Shown: piece after piece, positions 19,142 through 28,575 of the stretch | Layout of the letters: each line of letters starts with the position of its first letter | Numbering within the stretch: the stretch's first letter is position 1 | From: Belnapia arida | GTDB taxonomy: Bacteria; Pseudomonadota; Alphaproteobacteria; Acetobacterales; Acetobacteraceae | Assembly: GCF_016773205.1 (NCBI RefSeq) | Contig: NZ_JAETWB010000003.1 | Coordinates: 124,001-188,000, forward strand | Direction of reading: 5' to 3' | DNA length: 64,000 nt | Notes under the pieces: model-generated | The model's database searches: none | Seen by the model: the letters and a program-made list of their open reading frames with translations, nothing else | Told to the model about the DNA's origin: nothing | Translations under genes and position numbers: made by a program

Positions 19142-20073
19142 ACCCGCCGGGTCTCGATCACGCCGAACAGCCCCTGCGGCCGGACCAGCAGCACCGCCAC
19201 CATGATGAGATAGGGCACCACCACCTCGAATTCCGGGGCGAAATAGACGGCGATACTGCGACCAAGGCCGATCAGCAGCGCGGTCAGCGCGGCGCCCTCG
19301 ATCTGGCCGAGCCCCGCCGTCGCCACCACGGCGAAGGAGAGCACGATGGTCTGCGCCCCGATGCCGGGCACCAGCGCCAGGGTCGGCGAGGCGAGCGCCC
19401 CGCCGAGCGCCGCGAGCCCGGCGCCGAAGCTGAAGGTCAGCAGGGTGATCCGCGCGGCGTCGATCCCCATGGCCGTCGCCGCCTCCTTGTCGGTCGTCAC
19501 GGCGACGATGACGCGGCCGGTCAGCGTGCGCCGCAGGAACCAGGCAAGGCCGAGCAGCGTCACCAGCGCGATGCCGGGCAGGACGAAGAGCTGGTAGGCA
19601 GTGAAGGGGATGACATCCTCGCCGAAGGGGATGTCGACCGTGCCGAGGAACCTCAGCGGCGCATCCTGCGAGACCGGCTGCACGCCCCAGACCAGCTTCT
19701 GCACATCCTCGAGGATCATGAAGAGGGCGAAGGTGACGAGGAGCTGCAGCACGTCCTCATGGCCATAGATGCGGCGCAGCAGCAGCCGCTCGATCAGCGG
19801 GCCGAGCACGGCGCCGATGGCGACGGCCGCCAGCACCAGCGCGACATAGCCCATCCAGGGTGGCAGGCCGCGCGCGGCGAAGAAGAGGCCGATGGACGCC
19901 GCCGTATAGGCGCCGATGGCGAAGAGGCTGCCATGCGCCACGTTGACGATGCGCAGCACGCCGAAGACGAGATTCAGCCCAACCGCCACCATGAAAACCA
20001 GCGCCGCATTGGCAAGGCCATCCAGCAGCGCGAGGCCGAGGAGCAGGCTGTTCTCGGCGAACCAGGTTCCCAT
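19138..20073 (-). CDS. livH: Branched-chain amino acid-type ABC transporter permease LivH
   Basis: 311 residues, polytopic, with NLVFGVLRIVNVAHGSLFAIGAY (about residues 34-56), the LivH hallmark, and the EAA-like loop TTDKEAATAMGIDAARI. Its ATG shares one base with the stop of the upstream binding-protein gene (TGATG at 20075-20071), so it is translationally coupled. Confidence 0.93.
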   Translation of the reverse strand: MGTWFAENSLLLGLALLDGLANAALVFMVAVGLNLVFGVLRIVNVAHGSLFAIGAYTAASIGLFFAARGLPPWMGYVALVLAAVAIGAVLGPLIERLLLRRIYGHEDVLQLLVTFALFMILEDVQKLVWGVQPVSQDAPLRFLGTVDIPFGEDVIPFTAYQLFVLPGIALVTLLGLAWFLRRTLTGRVIVAVTTDKEAATAMGIDAARITLLTFSFGAGLAALGGALASPTLALVPGIGAQTIVLSFAVVATAGLGQIEGAALTALLIGLGRSIAVYFAPEFEVVVPYLIMVAVLLVRPQGLFGVIETRRV

Positions 20074-21389
20074 CAGCCGGCGATCGGCGCCGGGATCTGG
20101 CTGAGGAAGTCGGGCGTCAGCGATTTCAGCCAGTCGACGCTCTTCCGCCCGACCGGGGTCGAGACCATGGCGGCGGGGAAGAGGATCATGTCCTTCGGCA
20201 CGGCGAAGGGGTACTGCGTGTTGAAGCTGCTGATCCCGACGATCTGGTCCTCAAGCCCCTGGCCGTCCTCGCGGAGGGTGATGCTGGAGGTGGGGGTGTC
20301 AAAGGTAAGGCCGCGGAAGGCGGCTGCCAGCTCGGCATCATTCGGCCAGCCGCCGCCCTTGGCCGCGATGGCCTTGGCATAGGCCGCCTGCGTCGCCGAG
20401 ATGGCCTGCGCCATGTGGTGGCAGGGATAGATCGGGTATTCGTTGTACTTCGCCCGATAGGCATCGACGAAGCGCTTCAGCCGCGCCGGGTCCTTCGGCG
20501 AGGGGTGGTTGTTCCAGTGGTCGCCGCGGGTGCCGATGATGTGCCCGGCCGCCATGGTGCGGCCGAGGATCGGAAGCGAGGGCTCGCAGACCGGCAGGAC
20601 GAAGGTCGAGCGGTCGAAGAGCCGCCGCTCGGCGGATTGCCGGAGCAGGGTGACGAGGTCGCCGCCCCAGCTGGTGGAGAGGATCACGTCCGGCCGCGCC
20701 GCCAGCAGCCGCGTCACCTCCGTGCTGTAGTCGGTGGCGCCGAAGCGGGGGAACATCTCCGCCACCACGCGGACGCCGGGCTTGAGGACGTCCATCGCCG
20801 ACTTCCACAGCTCCCAGCTGTCGCGGCCCCAGGCGTAGTCCTGGTTGATGACGGCAAGCGTCCGGAAGTCCGGCTTGTGCTTCAGCAAATAGAGCAGCGG
20901 CGCCAGCACCTCCGGCGTGCCGTAGCCCTGGGTGCGGAAGGCATAGGGGTGCTGACCCTCTTCGAAGATGCGCTGCGTGCCGCAATCCCAGAGGACCGTC
21001 GTCTTCTTCATCTCGTCCGAGAGCGGCGTGCAGGCGAGGCAGGAGCCGGAGGAGATGGAGGCGAAGATGAGCTGCACGCCCTCGTTCTGCACGAGGCGAC
21101 GGAACTCGCCGACGAGATGGTCGGTGCCCGGCGCCTCGTCGACGAAGATCGGCCGCAGCGGCACGCCGCCGATGCCGCCCGCCTTGTTCACCTCCTCGAA
21201 GAGCAGCTCCGCCGCCTGCTTCGCCGGTACGCCGAAGACGCTGGCCGAGCCGGAGAGGAAGGTGGTGATGCCGACCCGCAGCTCGCTCGGCTTGCCCTGC
21301 GCCTTCGCGCCGCTGCCGGCGAAGAGCAGGCTTCCGGCGGTGGCACCGGCGCCGAGCATGGCGGCGCGACGGGTGACGGCTTCGGTCAT
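20073..21389 (-). CDS. ABC transporter substrate-binding protein, Peripla_BP_6 family
   Basis: 438 residues. The N-terminus carries a twin-arginine-like leader (VTRRAAMLGAGATAGSLLFA) ending at AKA near residue 31. The mature part matches the Liv-type receptor fold: LRVGITTFLSGSASVFGVPAKQAAELLFEEVNKAGGI. First gene of the livHMGF operon, with GGGAGG before its ATG at 21389. The ligand could be a branched-chain amino acid, amide or aromatic acid; extra length compared with LivJ (about 370 residues) favours a non-standard ligand. Confidence 0.9.
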   Translation of the reverse strand: MTEAVTRRAAMLGAGATAGSLLFAGSGAKAQGKPSELRVGITTFLSGSASVFGVPAKQAAELLFEEVNKAGGIGGVPLRPIFVDEAPGTDHLVGEFRRLVQNEGVQLIFASISSGSCLACTPLSDEMKKTTVLWDCGTQRIFEEGQHPYAFRTQGYGTPEVLAPLLYLLKHKPDFRTLAVINQDYAWGRDSWELWKSAMDVLKPGVRVVAEMFPRFGATDYSTEVTRLLAARPDVILSTSWGGDLVTLLRQSAERRLFDRSTFVLPVCEPSLPILGRTMAAGHIIGTRGDHWNNHPSPKDPARLKRFVDAYRAKYNEYPIYPCHHMAQAISATQAAYAKAIAAKGGGWPNDAELAAAFRGLTFDTPTSSITLREDGQGLEDQIVGISSFNTQYPFAVPKDMILFPAAMVSTPVGRKSVDWLKSLTPDFLSQIPAPIAG

Positions 21390-21474
21390 GGCAACTGGTC
21401 CTCCCTGGGGCGCCCGCCTTGCCCGGGCTTCCGCGCATCCTGCCGGGCGATGCGGAAGGAGGGAAGGGCCCTCC

Positions 21475-23049
21475 TCACTCATTGGCCTTCGAAATGTTCC
21501 AGTAGACCGGCACCGGCGCGTCGAGGATGCCGGCGAGGCGCGCCGAATAACCCCGCACCAGGCTGAACTGCCCGAGCGGCACATAGGGTACACTCTCCAA
21601 CGCGCCCGCATGGTAGGCGGCCGCCGCGGCCCGGCGCGAATCGGCATCCGGCGCGGCAAGGAAGGCATCGCGCAGCCGCTCCATCTGCGCGTCGCAGGGC
21701 CAGCCGGGCAGATCCGTACGCTCGCAGGCGGAGCGCATGGCATTGTGCCCGGCCGGGTTCATCGCATCGAGGCCGGAGGGCGCCGAGACGAAGAGGTTCC
21801 AGCCCTGCGGCCCGGGATTGCGCGACAGGCGCCGCTGCACCAGCGTCGCCCAGTCCATCGCCTGCACGTCGACGGTGAGGCCCGCTTGCTTCAGCAGGTC
21901 GGCCGAGACGAGGGCGAGGGTGTGGCTGATGGTGCTGTCCTGCGCGTCGAGCACCACCACCGGCGTGCCGTCATAGCCGCTGGCGGCGACGAGCCGCCGC
22001 GCCTCGGCGAGGTCGGGCGTCACCCAGCCCGCCTCGGTGTGGTAGGGGCTGCCGCAGACATAGAAGGAGCGGCAGTCGCGCCAGAGCGACGGGTCGCCCA
22101 GATAGGCCGGCAGCACCTTGGCCGGGTCGACCAGATGCAGCATGGCCTGCCGCAGGCGCGGGTTGTCGAAGGGCGGCACGGCCTGGTTCATGCGGAAGAT
22201 CGGCTGCACGCCGACAGTGTCCTGCGGCCCAAGCCGCAGGCTGCGGTTGCGCCGCACGACGGGGAAGAGGTCGGGCGGCAGTTCCTCGAAGATGTCGATC
22301 TCGCCGGAGACGAGCGCATTGAGCGCCGTCTGCGCATCCGGCAGGTAGACCCACTCCACGCGCTCCACGCCGGCCCGCTTGCCGCCGGCCAGCCCGTCCG
22401 GCGGCTCGGCGCGCGGCACGTAGCCGGGGTTGCGGCGATAAGTGACGCGGTCGCCGGCGCGCCAGTCCTCGCGCCTGAGAGTGAAGGGGCCGGAGCCGGT
22501 CGGGTCGGTGATCGGCGTCGCGGCGGGCGTGGCGGCGACCCGCGCCGGCATGATGAAGGCAGGCTGGCCGGAAGGCTTGGCAAGCGCCTCCAGCATCAGG
22601 CCGAAGGGCGATTTCAGCGTGATGCGAAAGGCATCCGGCGCGGTCGGCTCGATCGCCGTCGCCAAGCCCATGAGCTGCTGGCCGAGCCCGTCGCGCACCG
22701 CCCAGCGGCGCAGGCTGGCGACCACGTCCTCGGCGGTGACCGGCGCGCCGTCATGGAAGCGCAGCCGCTCGCGCAAGGTGAAGTCCCAGCTCAGCCCGTC
22801 GGCGGAGGTGGTCCAGAGCGCCACCATCTGCGGCTGCGGCCGCAGCTTGGAATCGAGGGCGAAGAGCGTGTCGTAGACCATGTAGCCATGGTTGCGCGCC
22901 ATGTATTCGGGGCTGATGAAGGGGTCGATGGAGCGCAGGTCGCCGAACAGCTTGACGCGCAGCGCGTTTGGGTCGCCCCGTCCCTGCGCGGCGGCCTCCA
23001 GCGCCGGCAGCAGCAGGGCCGCCGCCAGCAAGGCGATGATGTGGCGCAT
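21475..23049 (-). CDS. ABC transporter substrate-binding protein, family 5 (peptide/opine type)
   Basis: 524 residues with a signal peptide (MRHIIALLAAALLLPALEAAAQ). The SBP_bac_5 fold shows LRVKLFGDLRSIDPFISPEY, WDFTLRERLRFHDGAPVTAEDVVASLRRW and LRQAMLHLVDPAKVLPAYLGD, and ends PVPVYWNISK. No permease or ATPase gene of the Dpp/Opp type lies nearby, so it is an orphan receptor. The ATG at 23049 has GGAGGAG upstream. A second family-5 receptor with the same C-terminal signature is at 59108-60685. Confidence 0.92.
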   Translation of the reverse strand: MRHIIALLAAALLLPALEAAAQGRGDPNALRVKLFGDLRSIDPFISPEYMARNHGYMVYDTLFALDSKLRPQPQMVALWTTSADGLSWDFTLRERLRFHDGAPVTAEDVVASLRRWAVRDGLGQQLMGLATAIEPTAPDAFRITLKSPFGLMLEALAKPSGQPAFIMPARVAATPAATPITDPTGSGPFTLRREDWRAGDRVTYRRNPGYVPRAEPPDGLAGGKRAGVERVEWVYLPDAQTALNALVSGEIDIFEELPPDLFPVVRRNRSLRLGPQDTVGVQPIFRMNQAVPPFDNPRLRQAMLHLVDPAKVLPAYLGDPSLWRDCRSFYVCGSPYHTEAGWVTPDLAEARRLVAASGYDGTPVVVLDAQDSTISHTLALVSADLLKQAGLTVDVQAMDWATLVQRRLSRNPGPQGWNLFVSAPSGLDAMNPAGHNAMRSACERTDLPGWPCDAQMERLRDAFLAAPDADSRRAAAAAYHAGALESVPYVPLGQFSLVRGYSARLAGILDAPVPVYWNISKANE

Positions 23050-23103
23050 CGGCCGTCTCCTCCCAGGTTTTCGTTGCGGCCAGGATGCCCTAGCCTTGCC
23101 GGC

Positions 23104-23946
23104 GTGAACATCCTCTCGATCCAGTCCTGGGTGGCCTATGGCCATGTCGGCAACGCCAGCGCGGCCTTTCCCCTGCAGCGGCTCGGGGCCGAGGTCTGGG
23201 CGGTCAACACCGTGCAGTTCTCCAATCATCCGGGGCATGGCGCCTTCCGCGGCACGGTCTTCCCGGCAAGCCTGATCCGCGACTGCGTGCAGGGCATCGA
23301 GGAGCGCGGCGTGCTGCCGGCCTGCGATGCTGTGCTCTCCGGCTATATCGGCGATGCGGAGACGGGCGAGGCGGTGCTCGATGCCGTCGCCCGGGTAAAA
23401 TCCGCCAACCCCGCCGCGCTCTACTGCTGCGACCCGGTGATCGGCGACGATGGCCGCGTCTATGTCCGGCCCGGCATCGCCGAGCTGCTGCGCGACCATG
23501 CGCTGCCGCTCGCCGATCTCGCCACGCCCAACCAGTTCGAGCTGGAATGGCTCACTGGCGGCACGGTCGGCACGCTGGCGGCGGCCAAGGCGGCCATCGT
23601 CGCCTTGCAGGCGCGTGGGCCGCGCTGCGTGATGGTGACGAGCCTTCGCACCGAGGAGACGCCGGCGGATTGCGTCGATCTGCTGGTCGGCGAGGGCGGG
23701 CGCTTCTGGCGGCTGCGGACGCCGCGGCTCGAGCAGTCCTTCAACGGCGCGGGGGATGCGATCGCGGCGCTGTTCCTCTTCCACCGGCTGCGCGGCGAGG
23801 CGGCGGGGGCGATGGCGGCGGCCGCCTCCTCCATCCATGGCCTGCTGCGGCGGACGATGGAGGCCGGCTCGCGCGAGTTGCTGACCGTCACGGCGCAGGA
23901 GGAATTCGTCCGCCCGTCCCGCTGGTTCGAGCCGGAGGGCGTGTAG
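23104..23946 (+). CDS. pdxY: Pyridoxal kinase
   Basis: Phosphorylates pyridoxal (B6 salvage) with ATP. 280 residues starting at GTG 23104: ILSIQSWVAYGHVGNASAAF (residues 3-22), the PdxY/PdxK N-terminal signature; LSGYIGD; CDPVIGDD; TPNQFELEWLTGG; and the anion-hole motif FNGAGDAIAALF with the catalytic Asp near residue 219. Divergent from the family-5 receptor gene, with 54 bp between starts. Confidence 0.95.
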   Translation: MNILSIQSWVAYGHVGNASAAFPLQRLGAEVWAVNTVQFSNHPGHGAFRGTVFPASLIRDCVQGIEERGVLPACDAVLSGYIGDAETGEAVLDAVARVKSANPAALYCCDPVIGDDGRVYVRPGIAELLRDHALPLADLATPNQFELEWLTGGTVGTLAAAKAAIVALQARGPRCVMVTSLRTEETPADCVDLLVGEGGRFWRLRTPRLEQSFNGAGDAIAALFLFHRLRGEAAGAMAAAASSIHGLLRRTMEAGSRELLTVTAQEEFVRPSRWFEPEGV

Positions 23947-23954
23947 CCCGCCGG

Positions 23955-24695
23955 TCAGGCGCCGATGAAGGCAGTCGGCAGCCCGGCCGCATCGCCACGC
24001 AGGGTGAAGAGGCGCGTCCCCGGCTTCCGCCCCGTCCGCAGCGGCGAGACGGGCAGGCCCGCCGCCCCGAGCCGCGCATGGCTGGCGGCGACATCGGGCA
24101 CGCGCCAGGTGAGGCCCCAGAGGCTGTCGGGGCCGTCGCCGATCCCGCCCTTCAGCTCATGCGACACCTCGATCACCAGATCGCCGCAGCGGAAGAAGAG
24201 CAGCCGCGTGCCCCAATCCGGGTTGCTGCGGTCAAGCCGCAGTTCCAGCCCCAGCCTGCCGCCCAGCAGGGCAAGCGTCCGCTCCGGGTCGGTGCTGCGG
24301 ACGACGGCATGGTCGAGCCGGATGGCGGAGGCTGCGTCCCCGACCGGCCCTGCCGCGGTCAGCCTGAAGTGGAGACCGCGGGCGGCGGCCGGGTCCAGCG
24401 GCCAGGCCTGCGCCTCCTGCCAGGGTTGTGCCGGGCTGCCCGGCAGGCCACGGCGTTCCAGGAGGCGGAGCGCGCTCTCCGCCTCCGTCACGGCGAAGGC
24501 GAGGCCCGTCGGCGCCTCGCCTTCGGCCAGGACGAGGCCGACATTGGCGAGGGCGAAGCGCGCCCGGGATTCGCTCCTCGCGGCAGGCGCGCGCTCGAAC
24601 AGCAGCTCATAGGCCGCAATGACCGCATCGAGCCGCGGTACGGCGAGGATGACGTGGTCGAGGCCGAGGATGGGGCCGGCGGCTCCCGGTGCCAT
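23955..24695 (-). CDS. VOC superfamily (glyoxalase-like) protein
   Basis: 246 residues with the glyoxalase/bleomycin-resistance fold: LGLDHVILAVPRLDAVIAAYELLF at the N-terminus, and a second module starting at IRLDHAVVRSTDPERTLALL with GLELRLD and VIEVSHEL, where His and Glu could be metal ligands. Members are metal-dependent lyases, isomerases or dioxygenases; the reaction here is not deducible. It follows the next receptor gene by 6 bp and probably shares its transcript. Confidence 0.82.
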   Translation of the reverse strand: MAPGAAGPILGLDHVILAVPRLDAVIAAYELLFERAPAARSESRARFALANVGLVLAEGEAPTGLAFAVTEAESALRLLERRGLPGSPAQPWQEAQAWPLDPAAARGLHFRLTAAGPVGDAASAIRLDHAVVRSTDPERTLALLGGRLGLELRLDRSNPDWGTRLLFFRCGDLVIEVSHELKGGIGDGPDSLWGLTWRVPDVAASHARLGAAGLPVSPLRTGRKPGTRLFTLRGDAAGLPTAFIGA

Positions 24696-24701
24696 CCGAC
24701 C

Positions 24702-25919
24702 TCAGCCCCGGACCAGCGGGCAGCCGCCCTCGGCGAGCGGCCGCATCGCCTCCTCGGCCTCGATGGTGCCGGCGAGGCGGTAGAGGTCCCACTCGCGCCG
24801 CACCTCGGCGGGCGGCTTGACTTCGAAGAGATAGACGGGGTGGATCTTGCGGCCGTCCTCGCGCACCCGGCCGGGACCGAAGCAGTCGTCATCGGTCGGC
24901 AGCGCCTTCATCCGCGCGATGGTGGCGCGGCCGGAGGCCTTGGCCCCGGCCGGGCCCATGGCGGCGGCGGCCTTCAGGTAGTGGGTCACGGCCGAATAGG
25001 CGCCGGCATGGTTGGTGCTCGGGTAGATGTTGGGCGGCATCCTCGGCAGCGCCCGCCGCGTGAAGGCGCGGGTGCGGTCGTTGAGGTCCCAGTAGAAGGG
25101 CTCGGTCAGCATCAGGCCCTGCGCCGCCTCGGCCCCCATCGCCCGGACATCGCCGAGCAGGCAGAGCAGGCCGACCAGCTTCATCCGCCGCGTCAGGCCG
25201 AACTCGTGCGCCTGCTTCACGCAGTTGACGGTGTCCGTCCCGGCATTCGCGAGGCCAAGCACCTTGGCGCGCGAGGCCTGGGCCTGCAGCAGGAAGGAGG
25301 AATAGTCGGTGGTCTGCGGGAAGGGGTAGCGCGACTGGCCGAGCACCTTGCCGCCGGCCGATTCCACCGCGCGCGCCGTATCGCGTTGCAGAGCATGGCC
25401 GAAGGCATAGTCGGCGGTGAGGAAGAACCAGCTGTCGCCGCCCGCCCTGACGGCCGCGGTGCCGGCGCCATGCGCCAGCATCCAGGTGTCGTAGGTCCAA
25501 TGCACATGGTTCGGGCTGCAGCGCGGGCCGTGCAGATCGGCGGTGGCCGGGCCGGTGGCGAGGAAGACCTTGTCCTTCTCCCGCGCCAGGTCGGCGACGG
25601 CGAGGGCGATGGCGGAGTTGTTCACCTCGAGGATCGCATCCACCCCGTCGCGGTCGTACCACTGCCGGGCGATGGCGGCGCCGACATCCGGCTTGTGCTG
25701 GTGGTCGGCATGGACGACCTCGACCTGGAGCGGCAGGCCGGCATCCTCGATCGCCTGCCGCACGCAGGCCATGGTGCCGAGGCCGGAGAGGTCACGATAG
25801 GGGCCGGACAGGTCGCCGAGGATGCCGAGGCGCAGCGCCGGGGTGGATTGGGCACGGGCCGCGCCGGCCCCGGCCAGCGCGCCGCAGGCCGCCAGGATGT
25901 CCCGCCGGGTGTTGAGCAT
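24702..25919 (-). CDS. ABC transporter substrate-binding protein, Peripla_BP_6 family (orphan)
   Basis: 405 residues with a twin-arginine-like leader (MLNTRRDILAACGALAGAGAARAQ). LRLGILGDLSGPYRDLSG and EVVHADHQHKPDVGAAIARQWYD give the Liv-type receptor fold, with an internal TDYSSFLLQAQ segment. No permease genes are adjacent; only a VOC gene follows. A periplasmic receptor for an amino acid, urea, amide or aromatic solute is expected. Confidence 0.9.
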   Translation of the reverse strand: MLNTRRDILAACGALAGAGAARAQSTPALRLGILGDLSGPYRDLSGLGTMACVRQAIEDAGLPLQVEVVHADHQHKPDVGAAIARQWYDRDGVDAILEVNNSAIALAVADLAREKDKVFLATGPATADLHGPRCSPNHVHWTYDTWMLAHGAGTAAVRAGGDSWFFLTADYAFGHALQRDTARAVESAGGKVLGQSRYPFPQTTDYSSFLLQAQASRAKVLGLANAGTDTVNCVKQAHEFGLTRRMKLVGLLCLLGDVRAMGAEAAQGLMLTEPFYWDLNDRTRAFTRRALPRMPPNIYPSTNHAGAYSAVTHYLKAAAAMGPAGAKASGRATIARMKALPTDDDCFGPGRVREDGRKIHPVYLFEVKPPAEVRREWDLYRLAGTIEAEEAMRPLAEGGCPLVRG

Positions 25920-25991
25920 TGTCGTGTCTTCCTCCCATCCCTCGCCGACAACCTTGCGCCTTCGGCCCGAAGGCGCAATGGGCTGCGCCGC

Positions 25992-26450
25992 TCAGCGGGG
26001 GCGGAAGCCTTCCATCACCCGCAGCACATCCGGGCGGAGCACGGCCCAGTCCGCCTCGGGCGCCGAGGCGATCAGCAGGTAGCTCCGCTCCCGCCCGTAG
26101 AGGCAGACGGCGCGGACCGTCAGCGCCTGCCGGCTGCCGATGCCCATGGCCCGGGTCTCGATGGCGGTGCCGGGGAGGTTGGCGAGTTCGACACTCTCCT
26201 CCGCCGGAAAGCCGGCGAAGTGGAAGGGGCGGAAGGCGCGGAGCATCGCCGCCAGATGGCCCGGGCGGCTCGCCGGCGGCACCGGGCGTTGGACGCGGAT
26301 CAGCACCATCCCCGTCTCCGGTGCCTCGCGGCTGGGCGCACGGTCGCGCAGGATGGTCCAGCCAAGGACGCGGCCGGTGAGGCGGAGATGCTCGCCCTCC
26401 GTCACCTGGAAGGGCAGGGCGGCGGCGAAGAGGAGGTGGCGTCGCTTCAT
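25992..26450 (-). CDS. Conserved hypothetical exported protein
   Basis: 152 residues that I do not recognise. It starts MKRRHLLFAAALPFQ, a short basic-hydrophobic segment without a clear cleavage site, so it may be exported or membrane-tethered. The rest is soluble and mixed alpha/beta with one cysteine, and contains MVLIRVQRPV and a C-terminal VLRVMEGFRPR. It sits alone between two receptor genes and is divergent from the downstream amino-acid receptor gene. Function unknown. Confidence 0.6.
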   Translation of the reverse strand: MKRRHLLFAAALPFQVTEGEHLRLTGRVLGWTILRDRAPSREAPETGMVLIRVQRPVPPASRPGHLAAMLRAFRPFHFAGFPAEESVELANLPGTAIETRAMGIGSRQALTVRAVCLYGRERSYLLIASAPEADWAVLRPDVLRVMEGFRPR

Positions 26451-26521
26451 GGTCTGCAGGCCGAGCCTAGCCTTGGCGCGAAGGGTTGCCCATCATGCCC
26501 GACATCACCGGGAGATGATGG

Positions 26522-27550
26522 ATGAAAGCCTTCCTGCTTGCCGTGGCGCTCGCGGCCGGCCTTGCCCCGCTCGCCGCCGAAGCCCAGCCGCAGAGCGCCG
26601 GGCCGACCCTGGCCGCGGTGCGGCAGCGGGACCTGCTGGTCTGCGGCACATCGACGGGTGCGGCCGGCTTCTCCCTGCCCGACAGCCGCGGCGAGTACCG
26701 GGGCCTCGACAACGATCTCTGCCGGGCGCTGGCCGGCGCCGTGCTCGGCGATGCGGCGAAGATCCGCTGGGTGCCGCTGACCACCACGGCGCGGCTGCCG
26801 GCGCTGCAATCCGGGCAGATCGACGTGCTGATCCGCACCGTCACCTGGACCCAGTCGCGCGACACGGCGAACGGGCTGAACTTCACCGGGGTCAGCTTCT
26901 ATGACGGGCAGGGCTTCCTGCTGCGGACCTCGCTCGGCCTCAAATCCGCGCTGGAGCTGGTCGGCGCCTCGATCTGCGTCGTCGCCGGCAGCACCAACGA
27001 GCTGAACCTGACCGATTGGGCGCGCACGAACAAGATCGACTACCGCCCCGTGGTCTTCGAGCAGAATGACGAGGCGCGGCGCAGCTACCTGGCAGGGCGC
27101 TGCGACGCCTACAGCACGGATGCGAGCCAGCTCGCCGGCCTCCGCGCCTCCTTCCCGCATCCGGAGGAGCATGTGATCCTCCCCGAGATCATCAGCAAGG
27201 AACCGCATTCGCCGGTGGTGCGCCACGGCGACGACCAGTGGTTCGACATCGTCCGCTGGAGCTTCTTCGCCTTGCTGACGGCCGAGGAGCTTGGCATCAC
27301 CCAGGCGAATGTCGACAGCTTCCTCACCAGCCAGAATCCCGAGGTGCGGCGGCTGCTCGGCCTCGTCGGCGACCATGGGCCGTTGATGGGGCTCGACCGG
27401 CGCTGGGCCTATTGGGCGATCAAGGCGGCGGGCAATTACGGCGAGATCTTCGAGCGCAACCTCGGCATGGCCACCACGGTCGGGCTGCGGCGCGGGCTGA
27501 ACGACCTGTGGACGCGGGGCGGGCTGATGTACGCACCGCCCATCCGGTAA
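26522..27550 (+). CDS. General amino acid ABC transporter substrate-binding protein (AapJ/BztA type), orphan
   Basis: 342 residues: signal peptide MKAFLLAVALAAGLAPLAAEAQ, then TLAAVRQRDLLVCGTSTGAAGFSLPDSRGEYRGLDNDLCRALA, LIRTVTWTQSRDTANGLNFTGVSFYDGQGF, and the C-terminal signature GMATTVGLRRGLNDLWTRGGLMYAPPIR typical of AapJ-like receptors. The usual aapQMP permease and ATPase genes are absent; a divergent AEC permease gene follows tail-to-tail. Confidence 0.93.
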   Translation: MKAFLLAVALAAGLAPLAAEAQPQSAGPTLAAVRQRDLLVCGTSTGAAGFSLPDSRGEYRGLDNDLCRALAGAVLGDAAKIRWVPLTTTARLPALQSGQIDVLIRTVTWTQSRDTANGLNFTGVSFYDGQGFLLRTSLGLKSALELVGASICVVAGSTNELNLTDWARTNKIDYRPVVFEQNDEARRSYLAGRCDAYSTDASQLAGLRASFPHPEEHVILPEIISKEPHSPVVRHGDDQWFDIVRWSFFALLTAEELGITQANVDSFLTSQNPEVRRLLGLVGDHGPLMGLDRRWAYWAIKAAGNYGEIFERNLGMATTVGLRRGLNDLWTRGGLMYAPPIR

Positions 27551-28483
27551 TCAGGGCAGCGCCACCGGCGGCGCCACCAGCCAGGCCGTCACCGGGAAGG
27601 CGAAGGTGGCGATCAGCGTCGAGAACAGCACCACGGCGGAGACCTCGTCGGTCGCCGCCTGATTGCGCTGGGCGAGGACGAAGGCATTGGTCGCGGTCGG
27701 CATCGCCGCCAGCAGCACGCCGGACTGAACCCAGACCGGGGCAAGGCCGAGCGCCTGCCCAAGCACCAGCCAGACCACCAACGGATAGAGCAGCAGCTTC
27801 GCCGCGACCGCCCCGCTCGCCACGGCCAGCAGCCGCCGGTCGATGCGAAGGCGGGCGAGGGTGCCGCCGAGGGCGAAGAGCGCCGTCGGCCCCGCCGCGC
27901 CGCCGAGGAAGCCGAGGAAGCGCTCGACCGGCCCCGGCAGCGGAATCGCCGCCGCGCCGAGCAGCGCCCCGCCGCCGATCGACAGCAGGACCGGGTTGCG
28001 GATGAGAATGCGGCCGACCCGCCCCATGGTGCGGAGCCCGGATCCCGGCGCCATCAGCACCGAGCCGAGCGCCAGCACCACCGCCACCTCGGACATGATC
28101 GACATGGCGATGGGCCCGGCCCCGCGCTCGCCGAGCAGCGGCAGCAGCAGGGGCGGGCCGAGATAGCCGACATTGCCCATGGCCGCCGCAGCCCCGATCG
28201 CCGCCGCCGGGGCGCGTCGGCGGAAGGGCAGGGCCGCCGCCATCACCAGCGCGAAGACGGCGAGGCAGGCGCCGAGATAGCCGAGGAAGAAGCCGGGGTC
28301 GAAGCTGCGGCCGAGCGGCTGGGACGCCATCAGCCGCAGCAGCAGCGCCGGCAGGGCGAAAAGGAAGGAGAAGCTGCCGACGGCATCGACCATGGCGGGG
28401 GTGATCGCGCCGCGCCACGCTGCGGCCCATCCGACGCCGATGACGGCGAAGATGGGCAGGCAGAGGGCGAGGAAGGAGATCAC
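27551..28483 (-). CDS. AEC (auxin efflux carrier) family permease
   Basis: 310 residues with about ten hydrophobic segments; starts at GTG 28483 (no in-frame ATG before the first membrane segment, FLALCLPIFAVIGVGWAAAW). Family features are GNVGYLGPPLLLPLLG and PTATNAFVLAQRNQAATDEVSAVVLFSTL. Transport of carboxylates, amino acids or similar anions across the inner membrane. It ends head-on with the amino-acid receptor gene, the stops being adjacent. Confidence 0.88.
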   Translation of the reverse strand: MISFLALCLPIFAVIGVGWAAAWRGAITPAMVDAVGSFSFLFALPALLLRLMASQPLGRSFDPGFFLGYLGACLAVFALVMAAALPFRRRAPAAAIGAAAAMGNVGYLGPPLLLPLLGERGAGPIAMSIMSEVAVVLALGSVLMAPGSGLRTMGRVGRILIRNPVLLSIGGGALLGAAAIPLPGPVERFLGFLGGAAGPTALFALGGTLARLRIDRRLLAVASGAVAAKLLLYPLVVWLVLGQALGLAPVWVQSGVLLAAMPTATNAFVLAQRNQAATDEVSAVVLFSTLIATFAFPVTAWLVAPPVALP

Positions 28484-28575
28484 GCCCCCACCATAACGGC
28501 AGCGGCGCGGCAGGGAAGCTTGCCGCGCCTGCCCGGCCGCGCTTCCCTGGCGGAAACAGTGGAGGAAGCAGGCCC

